From Spirochaetaceae bacterium (GTDB taxonomy: Bacteria > Spirochaetota > Spirochaetia > Treponematales > Breznakiellaceae), in NCBI GenBank assembly GCA_031258625.1, contig JAIRMO010000166.1, positions 1-30,604 of the forward strand: a stretch of 30,604 bases of DNA. Reading direction: 5' to 3'. Within the stretch, counting starts at the first letter, position 1, and each line of letters starts with the position of its first letter. Below are positions 1 through 7,936 of the stretch, piece after piece. The notes beneath the pieces were generated by a model that saw only the letters and a program-made list of their open reading frames with translations, was not told the DNA's origin and did not search any database. The position numbers and the translations under genes are program-made.

Positions 1-465
1 TATAGTGGAAACCTTGTCGGTCAGTTCACACTGGGTTAACCCCACGTTCAGCAGGGTGGGGAAGGAAGCGTCCGCTTCCCAATGGCCCATGAGCAGGAAG
101 AAGGCGTAGGTTTTATTCAGGGGGAGGGAGTTAATTTGAATCGTCCCGCTTTCGTGGGTCTCGGCAAAGCCCATGATCTTTTTGCTCCCAGTATCCAGGA
201 CCATAAGCTGGGCGAAGTTACGGACCCCGGTCCCTGCTTTGAGCTGGTCCCGTGGCAGCCCGGCGATACTTCGGGAAGAACCGTCCCCATTCACGGCGAT
301 GGTGACGGTAAAGGGGTCGATGTCGTTAAAGACCGCAGTATCGGCGGCGATATCGGCGCCGGATTCCCTGGCAGGGTCGAATACCGGGTTTGCGGGGTTA
401 AAACAGGCTGAACCCACCAGGGCCAGCAGGATACCGAAGAGGAATACGGGATTTGAGGATTTCAT
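1..465 (-). CDS. Lipoprotein, 5' part (runs off the left edge)
   Basis: An open frame on the reverse strand starts with ATG at 465-463 and stays open for 155 codons to base 1, so the gene is partial. AAGGAG lies 7 nt before the ATG. The product begins MKSSNPVFLFGILLALVGSAC: a short basic start, a hydrophobic core and a relaxed spirochaetal lipobox ending in Cys21, so it is probably lipidated and membrane-anchored. The mature part continues FNPANPVFDPARESG and then has beta-rich sequence without a motif I recognise. It resembles the paralogous lipoproteins that termite-gut treponemes carry in large numbers (general knowledge). Upstream of it, at 587-605, is a 19-nt homopolymer which on this strand is poly-C, about 120 nt before the start codon. 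The function is unknown. Confidence 0.75.
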   Translation of the reverse strand, partial: MKSSNPVFLFGILLALVGSACFNPANPVFDPARESGADIAADTAVFNDIDPFTVTIAVNGDGSSRSIAGLPRDQLKAGTGVRNFAQLMVLDTGSKKIMGFAETHESGTIQINSLPLNKTYAFFLLMGHWEADASFPTLLNVGLTQCELTDKVSTI

Positions 466-586
466 AAAAAACTCCTTGGACAATAATGGAGAGGGAGACG
501 AGGGGAAAAGGCCCCTGAACGAAAGAAGGATACGATGAATAAGACGGATTAAAACCGGAAAGAGATGAAGAAGTAGCTTACCATGA

Positions 587-605
587 GGGGGGGGGGGGGG
601 GGGGG
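587..605 (+). repeat. Homopolymeric G tract, 19 nt
   Basis: Nineteen consecutive G residues are seen directly. In Treponema pallidum, poly-G tracts upstream of tpr genes vary in length and change promoter activity (established). Here the tract lies 121 nt upstream of a lipoprotein start codon (reverse strand) and 425 nt upstream of the DUF362 gene. Confidence 0.9.
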
Positions 606-864
606 TTGTGACAAATCTAGCGGAGCATTAAAAACGCCCGAGAAAAAAAACCGTCGGTCAAAACAGCCGGACATAACCACACCCCTTTTAAGGACTCCGC
701 CGGAACCATTCCGAGTAGAGGAGTCCGTATCTCAAATATACGGCGATCAAAACAAAAAGACAAGTTTTTTTGAAAAAAAGGGGTTTTTTAGGGGAAAATT
801 CGAGTGGAAAAGGTGGGTTTTTCAAAAAATATCCCCGGAACGGTAAGAAGAAAATCACCGGTCC

Positions 865-907
865 CAAAGGGTACTTCATTGCCGCCATGAGCTTACGGTA
901 CCCTTTG
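865..907. repeat. Perfect 10-bp inverted repeat (stem-loop)
   Basis: CAAAGGGTAC at 865-874 pairs with GTACCCTTTG at 898-907 around a 23-nt loop. It is the first of several hairpins leading up to the DUF362 gene. No U-run follows, so it is not an obvious terminator. Confidence 0.6.
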
Positions 908-969
908 AAAACCCGCCGGCGGGCGAAGGAGGGAGCGGTCCTCCCTTCCCGCGCTCCGCCCCAGGGGCA

Positions 970-1009
970 GGACTCCCCCGGCGGGGGGGTCCAAAATTGA
1001 CATTTTGGA
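970..1009 (+). repeat. Two abutting hairpins before the DUF362 gene
   Basis: GGACTCCCCC (970-979) pairs with GGGGGGGTCC (983-992) across a GGC loop with one T-G wobble. TCCAAAA (990-996) pairs with TTTTGGA (1003-1009) around TTGACA. The two stems share bases 990-992, so they compete at their junction. The second ends 21 nt before the start codon of the next gene and resembles the ACTGAA-loop hairpins seen elsewhere in the window. Confidence 0.5.
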
Positions 1010-1030
1010 ATCATTTTGAGAGAATAAACT

Positions 1031-2137
1031 ATGGAGAAAAATGAAATTCTGGTGATATACGGGAATAATCCTGAAGAAATGGCCTACAAGCTGGCGGAAG
1101 CGGCGGGCCTTGCGGATCTCATCGGCAGCCGGGAGCGCAGGATCGGGCTTAAACCGAACCTGGTGGTTGCCCGGCCCGCTTCCGAAGGGGCGACGACCCA
1201 CCCGGAAATAGTTCGGGGAGTCGCGGGGTATCTGCAAAACAACGGATTCCGCCGCCTGCTTATTATGGAAGGCGCCTGGGTAGGGGCGCGGACCACGGAG
1301 GCTTTTTCTGTCTGCGGCTATACACAGCTTGCCCGGGATATGGGACTGGATATCATCGATACCCAGGATGACCAGGCCCGGAGGTATGACTGCCGGGGGA
1401 TGGATATAGAAATTTGCGGCAGCGCCATGGGGGTGGATTTTATGATAAATCTCCCGGTGATGAAGGGCCATTGTCAGACCCTCGTAACCTGCGCCTTAAA
1501 AAACAACAAGGGAATTATTCCTAACCGGGAAAAACGCCGGTTTCACCGCCTCGGTCTGCATAAACCCATCGCCCATTTAAATACGGCGGTTAAGAACGAT
1601 TTTATTCTGGTGGATGGGATCTGCGGGGATATGGATTTTGAAGAAGGGGGAAACCCCCTGCCCGCGGGGCGTATGTTCGCCGCCCGGGACCCGGTGCTCT
1701 GTGACGCCTGGGCTGCGGGCCAGATGGGGTATACCCCCGATGAGATCCCCTATATCGGCCTTGCGGAAAAACTGGGGGTGGGGTGCGGGAACCCCGCCGA
1801 AGCCCGGGTGCGGGAGCTTAACCGGAGCGCCGACAGCGGCGCTCTCGCCGGCGGCGTCCCCCTGCCCCATCCGGGGGGCAAGGCCCGGCGGCTTGCCCCC
1901 TACATCCGGGAAGACCGGGCTTGCAGCGCCTGTTACGCGGCCCTGATTTTTGCCCTTTCCCGGATGAGCCGGAACGAGCTGGACCGCCTCCAGGAGCCCA
2001 TATCCATAGGCCAGGGTTTTACGGGGAAAACAGGCTCCCGGGGGGTCGGCCGCTGTACCGCCCGGTTCGATGCCTCCCTGGAGGGATGTCCCCCTTCGGC
2101 TTCAAGGATCCTTGAATTTTTAAGAAAACAACTTTGA
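1031..2137 (+). CDS. DUF362 domain protein with C-terminal cysteines
   Basis: The 368-aa product has the conserved blocks of DUF362 proteins: KPNLV at 41-45, a KGH block at 145-147 after a hydrophobic strand, LKNNKG at 156-161, and a C-terminal part with Cys298-x2-Cys301, Cys342 and Cys353 in an EGCPPSA context. DUF362 proteins are often linked to Fe-S clusters; whether these four cysteines bind metal is inference. The exact reaction is unknown for the family. There is no signal peptide or membrane segment, so it is probably cytoplasmic. The gene stands alone between a structured leader (865-1009) and the convergent glgA. The ATG at 1031 has only a weak GAGAG 8 nt upstream, but the family's N-terminal strand begins right after it. 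Confidence 0.8.
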   Translation: MEKNEILVIYGNNPEEMAYKLAEAAGLADLIGSRERRIGLKPNLVVARPASEGATTHPEIVRGVAGYLQNNGFRRLLIMEGAWVGARTTEAFSVCGYTQLARDMGLDIIDTQDDQARRYDCRGMDIEICGSAMGVDFMINLPVMKGHCQTLVTCALKNNKGIIPNREKRRFHRLGLHKPIAHLNTAVKNDFILVDGICGDMDFEEGGNPLPAGRMFAARDPVLCDAWAAGQMGYTPDEIPYIGLAEKLGVGCGNPAEARVRELNRSADSGALAGGVPLPHPGGKARRLAPYIREDRACSACYAALIFALSRMSRNELDRLQEPISIGQGFTGKTGSRGVGRCTARFDASLEGCPPSASRILEFLRKQL

Positions 2138-2200
2138 ATTGCCGCTTTTTACGGGTTCAAAACCAGGGGATACGGGAAGCGCGTTTTTAAGCCGCCCCTT

Positions 2201-3676
2201 TTAGAGGGCATTCAGGCCCTTTTCGTACAGCTCAAGGTATTTTTTTGCCGATTTTTCCCAGGAAAAATTTTGTTTCATTCCGGTAATACGCATGGCCTCC
2301 ACCCGGGACCGGCGGTTATAATAGGCCCACACCGCCCAGCCGGTGGTATTGTATATGGCGTTTGGGGTAAGATCGTCAAACATAAATCCCGTTCCGGTTC
2401 CGGTTTCCTGGTTAAAGTTTTCCACCGTATCCGCGAGCCCTCCGGTGTTCCGAACAATGGGAGGGGTTCCATAGGCCAGGGAATACAGTTGGTTGAGGCC
2501 GCAGGGTTCGTAACGGCTCGGCATAAGAAAAAAATCGCTTCCCGCCTCAATGAGATGGCTTAAGTCCTCGCTGTATCCGATCCGGGCCTTAAAATTGGAG
2601 AGCCGTGATGAGAGGCTTCGGACTTCATTTTCGCACCAGGCGTCACCGGTTCCCAGGAGAACCAGTTGGATGTTCATGTCCCGGCAGATAGACCAGGCGG
2701 AACCATAGGAGGGGCCGAAAAGGGCTCCCACCCCCTTCTGTTCGGTGAGCCGGGTTACCATACCGATCACCGGGACACTGGAATCCCCGGACAGTCCAAA
2801 GGTCCGCTGGAGGGCCTCCTTGGCTTTGGCTTTTCCCTCCATGTTTTTGATACTGTAGGGTTGAGGAATATGCGGGTCCTTGGCGGGGTTCCAAACATCG
2901 GTGTCTATGCCGTTGAGGATCCCCGAATAATCCGCGGACCGGTACCGGAGCATACCGTCCAGGCGGAAACCGTGGGCTTGGGTCTGGGTTTCCCGGGCAT
3001 AATTCGGGGAGACGGTGTTCAATTTGTCGGCGCAACTGATCCCCGCCTTGAGGAAGTTCATCATATTCCAGTCATCTAAACCGGCTTCAAAAAAAACGTT
3101 CCACCCGAGCCTTGTGTAGGAGTAATTATCCTTGCTGTAAATCCCCTGATACCCCAAATTGTGGATCGTCAGGACCGAAATGGTTTTGGAAAATCCCCCG
3201 ATCCGTTCCCCGAATTTAAGGAAAACCGGTACCAGGGCCGTCGGCCAGTCATGGGCATGAAGCACGTCGGGGTACCAGGACAGTTTTCGGCAAAGTTGAA
3301 ACACGGAACGGGAAAAAAAGCTGAACCGCCGGGGGTTGTCAAGGAAATCCGGCTCCGCGGGGATCCCATAGATGCCGTCCCTGCCGAAAAACTTTTCGTG
3401 TTCGATAAAATAAACGGAAATCGGATTTTTTTGAGGAGACCCCGGCAGGCGTGCCGTATAAACGGCGCTCCATTCCTCACCTCCCCCCACGGGGACCCCC
3501 AGGGCGCCTTCGAGTTTGGTGAGGCTTCCCCGGTCTACAGAATAATACCGGGGTATTACAATCTTCACCTCATGACCCAATTTTGCCAGGGCAATAGATA
3601 AAGCGGATACGGCATCGGCGAGCCCTCCGGTTTTGGCGTAGGGAACGGCTTCGCTGGCAGCCATTAATATCTTCAT
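2201..3676 (-). CDS. glgA: Glycogen synthase (ADP-glucose), GT5
   Basis: This enzyme transfers glucose from ADP-glucose to a growing alpha-1,4-glucan. The 491-aa length is normal for bacterial GlgA. The N-terminal domain opens with the glycogen synthase signature KTGGLAD at 15-21, followed by LHAHDWPTALV near 139-149. The C-terminal Rossmann domain carries RLTEQKG at 309-315, PSRYEPCGL at 386-394 and GGLADTV at 412-418, all hallmarks of the GT5 active site. The start ATG follows AAAGGGGC at about 6 nt. It is the last gene of a reverse-strand run paaK1-ACT-glgA, 23 nt after the ACT gene, so it is probably co-transcribed. No other glycogen gene is in the window. Confidence 0.95.
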   Translation of the reverse strand: MKILMAASEAVPYAKTGGLADAVSALSIALAKLGHEVKIVIPRYYSVDRGSLTKLEGALGVPVGGGEEWSAVYTARLPGSPQKNPISVYFIEHEKFFGRDGIYGIPAEPDFLDNPRRFSFFSRSVFQLCRKLSWYPDVLHAHDWPTALVPVFLKFGERIGGFSKTISVLTIHNLGYQGIYSKDNYSYTRLGWNVFFEAGLDDWNMMNFLKAGISCADKLNTVSPNYARETQTQAHGFRLDGMLRYRSADYSGILNGIDTDVWNPAKDPHIPQPYSIKNMEGKAKAKEALQRTFGLSGDSSVPVIGMVTRLTEQKGVGALFGPSYGSAWSICRDMNIQLVLLGTGDAWCENEVRSLSSRLSNFKARIGYSEDLSHLIEAGSDFFLMPSRYEPCGLNQLYSLAYGTPPIVRNTGGLADTVENFNQETGTGTGFMFDDLTPNAIYNTTGWAVWAYYNRRSRVEAMRITGMKQNFSWEKSAKKYLELYEKGLNAL

Positions 3677-3699
3677 TTTTTGCCCCTTTGTTCAGCGTG

Positions 3700-4116
3700 T
3701 TAAAAGCGGTCGATCATCGCAAGACCATGCTCTTCTATAATTTTAAGTCCTACGTCAAAATTTTCCAGCTTAAAAATGACCACCGCCTTACCGGCTTTAC
3801 CTTCCAAAGAGGCATAAAGATATTCGATGTTAACATCGGATTCCCGGAACAACTCCATCACCTCGGCCAGGCTCCCCGGGGTGTCGTTGATCTCCACCGC
3901 CACCACGCGGGTTTCCCGGGTGGTAAACCCGGCGGCGCTGAGTACCCGGAGGGCCTCGGCGTCATTATCCACGATAAGCCTGAGGATGCCAAAATCAGCC
4001 GTATCCGCAATGGATATGGCCCGGATATTGATGCCCCCCTGGGCAAGAACCCGGGTTACATCCGCCAGACGGCCTGCGTTATTTTCCAAAAATACCGATA
4101 TTTGTTTAATCTGCAT
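3700..4116 (-). CDS. Tandem ACT-domain protein
   Basis: The 138-aa protein consists of two ACT domains, about 1-66 and 70-138. The first shows IKQISVFLENNAGRLADVTR followed by INIRAISIAD; the second shows VVAVEINDTPGSLAEVMELF. ACT domains bind amino acids and allosterically control metabolic enzymes. Stand-alone double-ACT proteins of this type commonly sit beside phenylacetate-CoA ligase and indolepyruvate oxidoreductase genes in anaerobes and archaea (family knowledge). Here it lies 9 nt behind paaK1 and has a GGGGG ribosome-binding site 4 nt before the ATG. A role in sensing aromatic or branched-chain amino acids for the ligase step is inference. Confidence 0.9.
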   Translation of the reverse strand: MQIKQISVFLENNAGRLADVTRVLAQGGINIRAISIADTADFGILRLIVDNDAEALRVLSAAGFTTRETRVVAVEINDTPGSLAEVMELFRESDVNIEYLYASLEGKAGKAVVIFKLENFDVGLKIIEEHGLAMIDRF

Positions 4117-4125
4117 GGTTCCCCC

Positions 4126-5427
4126 TTATATCTTACGGTTATCAACAACCCGTTTTGCCTTACCTATGGACCGTTCTATGGTTTTCGGTTCCACCAGCTT
4201 TACCTTGAGGCCGATCTGCAGTTTGGATTTCATCACGCTTTCGATCTTGGACCGTAACCCTTCAAGATCCCGGGTTTCATCACTGAAAAATTCCTTTTTT
4301 ACCTCTACCTGGAGTTCCACCTCGTCCAGGTGGGAAGCCCCCCGGTTCAGAACGATGAGGTATTGCGGCTCGGTTCCCTCAATTTCAATGAGGGCTTGCT
4401 CTATCTGGCTGGGGAAAACATTGACCCCCCGGATGATGAGCATATCGTCGGTCCTGCCGAAGAGCCGGTGCATCCTCACGGTGGTTCTGCCGCAGGAACA
4501 GGGCTCGGGTATAAAGTAGGTTATGTCCCGGGTCCGGTAACGGAGTAAGGGGGTTCCCTCTTTGGTAAGGGTGGTAAAGACCAATTCTCCCTTTTCCCCA
4601 TAGGGCAGGACCTTTCCCGTATGGGGCTCGATGATCTCCGGATAAAAAAGATCCTCGTTGATATGGAGCCCGTTCTGGGCTTCACACTCAAAGGCCACCC
4701 CGGGTCCGATGATCTCGGTGAGTCCGTAGATATCATAGGCCTTCATATTATAATGGGCTTCGATCTCCTTCCGCATATTCTCACTCCAGGGTTCAGCCCC
4801 AAAACACCCCTTGTTTAGCGGGAGTTTTTTTAAATCAACCCCCGCTTCTTCCGCCTCCTCCGCCATATACAGGGCATACGAGGGGGTACAGGTGAGGATG
4901 GTAGACCCAAAGGCCTGCATCACCTGGAGCTGCCGGGCGGTGTTACCCGACGACATGGGCAAAACGTTTGCCCCCAACACCCGGGCGCCGTAATGGGCCC
5001 CCGGACCCCCGGTAAAAAGACCGTATCCATAACAGTTCTGGACCGTATCGTCCCGGGTACACCCTGCGGCCGCCATGGTCCGGGCCATGGACTCCCCCCA
5101 GATTTCGATGTCCTTGTGGGTATAGGCGTCCACCACGGGGATCCCCGTGGTCCCCGAGGACATGTGGATCTCCTCGATGAGGGACTTCGGACAGGCGAGG
5201 AGCCCATAGGGAAAGGTATCCCGGAGGTCGTCCTTGGTGGTAAAGGGCAATTTTTCGATGTCCTCGATGCGGTGGATGTCCCGGGAGGTTATCCCGAGGT
5301 CGTCCATTTTTTCCCGGTAGAAAGGTACCACCCCATAGAGTTTTTCCACCAAGTTTTTGAGGTGGGCGAGTTGCCGCCTCTTCCGGGTTTCCCTTTCCAT
5401 ACATTCATATTCAGGATTGAAGATCAT
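4126..5427 (-). CDS. paaK: Phenylacetate-CoA ligase family protein 1
   Basis: An AMP-forming acyl-CoA synthetase that would activate an aryl acid such as phenylacetate or indoleacetate to its CoA thioester. The 433-aa length matches PaaK. Visible motifs are the ATP loop SSGTTGIPV at 90-98, YGLTE at 234-238, RYRTRD at 296-301, the Cys pair in EPCSCGRT at 308-315, [20 protein letters not shown] at 324-343, and the C-terminal catalytic lysine region IGKAKRV at 421-427. The start is supported by AAGGA 7 nt upstream. It heads the operon with the ACT gene and glgA. A second homologue lies at 16920-18230. The true substrate cannot be read from the sequence. Confidence 0.93.
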   Translation of the reverse strand: MIFNPEYECMERETRKRRQLAHLKNLVEKLYGVVPFYREKMDDLGITSRDIHRIEDIEKLPFTTKDDLRDTFPYGLLACPKSLIEEIHMSSGTTGIPVVDAYTHKDIEIWGESMARTMAAAGCTRDDTVQNCYGYGLFTGGPGAHYGARVLGANVLPMSSGNTARQLQVMQAFGSTILTCTPSYALYMAEEAEEAGVDLKKLPLNKGCFGAEPWSENMRKEIEAHYNMKAYDIYGLTEIIGPGVAFECEAQNGLHINEDLFYPEIIEPHTGKVLPYGEKGELVFTTLTKEGTPLLRYRTRDITYFIPEPCSCGRTTVRMHRLFGRTDDMLIIRGVNVFPSQIEQALIEIEGTEPQYLIVLNRGASHLDEVELQVEVKKEFFSDETRDLEGLRSKIESVMKSKLQIGLKVKLVEPKTIERSIGKAKRVVDNRKI

Positions 5428-5474
5428 GGTTTTGTCCTTACAAAAAAATTTGAGAAAGAAAACGGAATCATTCT

Positions 5475-5504
5475 ATGATATACCTATTTCTTAGATTCCC
5501 TCAA
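5475..5504 (-). promoter_or_regulatory. Possible promoter for the paaK1 operon
   Basis: On the reverse strand TTGAGG (5504-5499) is followed after 18 nt by TATCAT (5480-5475), a reasonable sigma-70-like pair about 50 nt before the paaK1 start. It is called by eye only. Confidence 0.3.
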
Positions 5505-5527
5505 TACCCAATCCGGAAATTACCTAA

Positions 5528-5563
5528 GGGAAGGGCTCAAAATTTCAGTTTTGAACCCTTCCC
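5528..5563 (-). repeat. 15-bp hairpin with ACTGAA-type loop
   Basis: GGGAAGGGCTCAAAA (5528-5542) pairs with TTTTGAACCCTTCCC (5549-5563) around a 6-nt loop. The single imperfect pair is a C-A mismatch on the + strand but a G-U wobble in reverse-strand RNA, which suggests that the reverse strand is the functional sense. The reverse-strand core is CAAAACTGAAATTTTG. It lies 101 nt upstream of paaK1. Confidence 0.6.
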
Positions 5564-5741
5564 CAAATGCCGGAGGGCCCATCCCGCGGCTTAAACCGGT
5601 CCGTTTTTCTCTTAAATTTAGGCTCCTTTTCTCAAAAATTGAAATTCCGACCAGGCCTCCATGATTTTTCATTGTTTTTATTCCGAAGGGTCAAATGCCA
5701 TCTTGCAGGTTAATTAAAATCATGATAAATTCTATCAATAT

Positions 5742-5747
5742 TATAAT
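5742..5747 (+). promoter_or_regulatory. Candidate -10 box for the signalling island
   Basis: A perfect TATAAT lies 20 nt before the first HD-GYP start codon in an AT-rich stretch. No convincing -35 box stands 16-18 nt upstream. Confidence 0.35.
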
Positions 5748-5767
5748 TTCTTGGGACGGATGGTTAT

Positions 5768-6853
5768 ATGGCCAAACAGATCCTGGTGGTGGACGATAAC
5801 ATTTCAAGCCTCAAACAGATAGGCGCCCAGCTTACCTCCCACTATGATGTTTCCCTGGCCAAATCCGGAGCCTTGGCCCTACAGATATGTAAAAAGGAGA
5901 AGCCTGACCTCATCCTTCTGGACATCGAAATGCCCGAAATGGACGGTTTCGAGACCATAAAACAGCTCAAAGAGGACCCGGACCTCCATCCCATACCGGT
6001 TATTTTCCTCACCGGCAACCAGGATACGGCAACGGAGATCCGGGCCCTCCAGTCCGGGGCGATGGATTTTATCACCAAGCCCGCCAATAAAGACATCCTG
6101 TTTCACCGGCTGGAACTCCACCTCCAGTTTGCCGCCTACCAATCCTCCCTGGAGCGTACCGTTCGGGAACTGGAGAACAGCATCGTTACCTCCTTTGCGG
6201 AACTGGTGGAATGTAAGGATGATAATGCCGGGAGCCACGCCCTGCGGACCGGAAAGTACATGGAGACCTTCGGCCAGGAATTGCTTGCCTCGGGGGTTTT
6301 TGCGGGGGAACTCACCGAAACGGATGTGGAGATGATGATCCGGGCCGCCCCTTTCCACGATGTGGGGAAGGTCGGTATCAGCGACGTGTTCCTGCTGAAA
6401 CCCGGGCCGCTGACCGCTGAGGAATTTGAGGAGATCAAAAAGCATACGGTGATCGGCGCCCGGTTTCTCGCCACCATCTATGAGCGTACCCCGGAACAGC
6501 ATTACCTTGACTGCGCCCGGTTGATCGCCGGAGGGCACCACGAGAACTTCGACGGTTCGGGCTACCCCGCCGGCCTCGCGGGGGACCAGATTCCCCTCTG
6601 CGCCCGGATCATGGCGGTCATAAACGTCTATGGGGCCTGCATAACCGATCGGATTTACCGCAAGGCCCTGAGCCACGAAGACGCCTGCCGGATCGTCCGT
6701 GAGGGAAGGGGAACGAAATTTGATCCCCGGCTGGTGGACGCGTTTGAGCGGATTCGGGATAAATTTCCCGATTTGGAACTGCCCCCTGAGTCTTTTGTGA
6801 CCCTTCAGGGAAGGAAGCTGCGCCGTGAAGAAAATCCTGGTAGTGGACGATAA
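5768..6853 (+). CDS. Response regulator with HD-GYP domain, degenerate copy
   Basis: The 361-aa protein has an N-terminal receiver (about 4-120) with acidic pocket DD at 9-10, phospho-acceptor Asp52 in LLDIEMPEMDG, Thr82 and Lys104, then an HD-GYP domain (about 140-320). HD-GYP enzymes hydrolyse cyclic-di-GMP. His197-Asp198 (FHDVGK), His226, His257-His258 and the GYP signature DGSGYP at 262-267 are present. However, the segment that is ADVYDAL in the neighbouring paralogue reads INVYGAC here, with Asn286 in place of the family's metal-binding Asp. Activity may therefore be reduced or altered (inference). It is a tandem duplicate of the next gene, overlapping it by 29 nt. A weak GGACGGATGG precedes the ATG. 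Confidence 0.9.
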   Translation: MAKQILVVDDNISSLKQIGAQLTSHYDVSLAKSGALALQICKKEKPDLILLDIEMPEMDGFETIKQLKEDPDLHPIPVIFLTGNQDTATEIRALQSGAMDFITKPANKDILFHRLELHLQFAAYQSSLERTVRELENSIVTSFAELVECKDDNAGSHALRTGKYMETFGQELLASGVFAGELTETDVEMMIRAAPFHDVGKVGISDVFLLKPGPLTAEEFEEIKKHTVIGARFLATIYERTPEQHYLDCARLIAGGHHENFDGSGYPAGLAGDQIPLCARIMAVINVYGACITDRIYRKALSHEDACRIVREGRGTKFDPRLVDAFERIRDKFPDLELPPESFVTLQGRKLRREENPGSGR

Positions 6854-7850
6854 CATCTCAAGTCTCAAGCAAATCGGCGCCCAGCTTGGGGAGAGCTACG
6901 AGGTCTCCCTGGCAAAATCAGGGGCCCTGGCCCTCCAGATCTGTATGCAGGAAAAACCCGATCTCATCCTTCTGGATATCGAAATGCCCGGGATGGACGG
7001 GTTTGAAACCTTAAAACGGTTCCGGCTGAACCGGTATTTGGGAAGCATTCCCGTAATATTCCTTACCGGCAACCACGATACCGAAACCGAGGTCCGGGCC
7101 CTTCAGTCCGGGGCCCGGGACTTTATTACCAAGCCGGTGGAAAAGGACATCCTCTTCCACCGGATAAAGCTGCACCTGGGGTTTTCCGCCTACCAGGCCC
7201 ATTTGGAAAACACCGTGGCCAATCTATCGGAAAGCGTCGCCTTGTCCTTCGCGGAGCTCATTGAATGCCGGGACGAGAATACCGGGGAGCATGTGGTACG
7301 GACCAGCAAGTATGTGGGGATGCTGGGACGCCGGCTCATCGAAAAGGGGATCTTTGTGGAGGAGCTTACCTCTATGGACCTCAGCATGATGGTCCAGGCG
7401 GCCCCCCTCCATGACATCGGAAAAATCGCCATCAGCGATCGGGTACTCCTCAAGCCTTCCCGGCTGGACGATGAGGAATTCGCCGTCATGAAGCGGCATA
7501 CGGTGATAGGGGAGGAGATCCTGGAGAGCATGATATCCCGAACCCCCACCCAGCAATACCTCCAATACGCAAAGCAGATTGCGGCATCCCATCACGAACG
7601 GTACGACGGCAAGGGGTACCCCCGGGGCCTTACGGGGGACGAGATTCCCCTCTGCGCCCGGCTTATGGCCGTGGCGGATGTGTACGACGCCCTGGTGGAT
7701 GATCGGGTTTACCGCCGGGGCATGCCCCCTACCGAGGCCTGCCGTATCATTCTGGACGGGAAAAATACCAATTTTGACGGCCGGGTGGTGGAGGCCTTTG
7801 AGGATATCCATGAAAAAATAGCGGAGGCGGTGTATAAGAAGGGCGTATAG
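6825..7850 (+). CDS. Response regulator with HD-GYP domain, intact copy
   Basis: This 341-aa receiver/HD-GYP protein is predicted to be a cytoplasmic cyclic-di-GMP phosphodiesterase controlled by phosphorylation. The receiver has DD at 8-9, Asp51, Thr81 and Lys103. The HD-GYP domain has LHDIGK with His196-Asp197, His225, His256-His257, DGKGYP at 261-266 and ADVYDAL with Asp285, so every residue missing from the preceding copy is intact. The start is GTG at 6825, inside the end of the preceding gene, with AAGGAAG about 8 nt upstream; translation is probably coupled. The first 20 residues are nearly identical to those of the preceding protein, showing a tandem duplication. Likely phosphodonors are the hybrid kinases downstream. 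Confidence 0.93.
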   Translation: MKKILVVDDNISSLKQIGAQLGESYEVSLAKSGALALQICMQEKPDLILLDIEMPGMDGFETLKRFRLNRYLGSIPVIFLTGNHDTETEVRALQSGARDFITKPVEKDILFHRIKLHLGFSAYQAHLENTVANLSESVALSFAELIECRDENTGEHVVRTSKYVGMLGRRLIEKGIFVEELTSMDLSMMVQAAPLHDIGKIAISDRVLLKPSRLDDEEFAVMKRHTVIGEEILESMISRTPTQQYLQYAKQIAASHHERYDGKGYPRGLTGDEIPLCARLMAVADVYDALVDDRVYRRGMPPTEACRIILDGKNTNFDGRVVEAFEDIHEKIAEAVYKKGV

Positions 7851-7911
7851 TGTCCGGTGGTCGGTCCGATCTTTCTATTAAATTAAAGAGGCTGTTTCAA
7901 AATTTGGTATA

Positions 7912-7926
7912 TTGAGACCGTCTCAA
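7912..7926. promoter_or_regulatory. Perfect palindrome touching the FIST gene RBS
   Basis: TTGAGAC (7912-7918) and GTCTCAA (7920-7926) are mirror arms around one C. The GGAG of the FIST gene's ribosome-binding site follows immediately at 7927. A 1-nt centre favours a protein-binding operator over an RNA hairpin. Function is unproven. Confidence 0.35.
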
Positions 7927-7936
7927 GGAGTAGGGT

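Larger units (their letters stand above)
466..1030. other. Intergenic region rich in hairpins, no convincing gene
   Basis: This 565-nt stretch separates the divergent lipoprotein and DUF362 genes. It holds the G19 tract (587-605), a 7-bp inverted repeat GGACTCC/GGAGTCC (692-698, 720-726), A/T homopolymer-rich DNA around 765-830, and closely packed hairpins from 865 to 1009. Open frames crossing it are low-complexity, lack ribosome-binding sites and have no domain-like sequence, so I call none of them. Confidence 0.6.

Noticed and set aside
583..846. Forward frame starting in the poly-G tract (MRGGGGGG...)
   Set aside because: The beginning is purely the homopolymer, the rest is low-complexity Lys/Phe-rich sequence, and no ribosome-binding site or domain is seen.
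688..1014. Reverse frame of 108 codons across the hairpin-rich leader
   Set aside because: It reads through several perfect inverted repeats, has no family resemblance and no ribosome-binding site.
893..1471. Long reverse frame (192 codons) antisense to the DUF362 gene
   Set aside because: It is the mirror of a well-supported gene and its residue mix (His, Pro, Arg rich) is typical of antisense frames in GC-rich codons.
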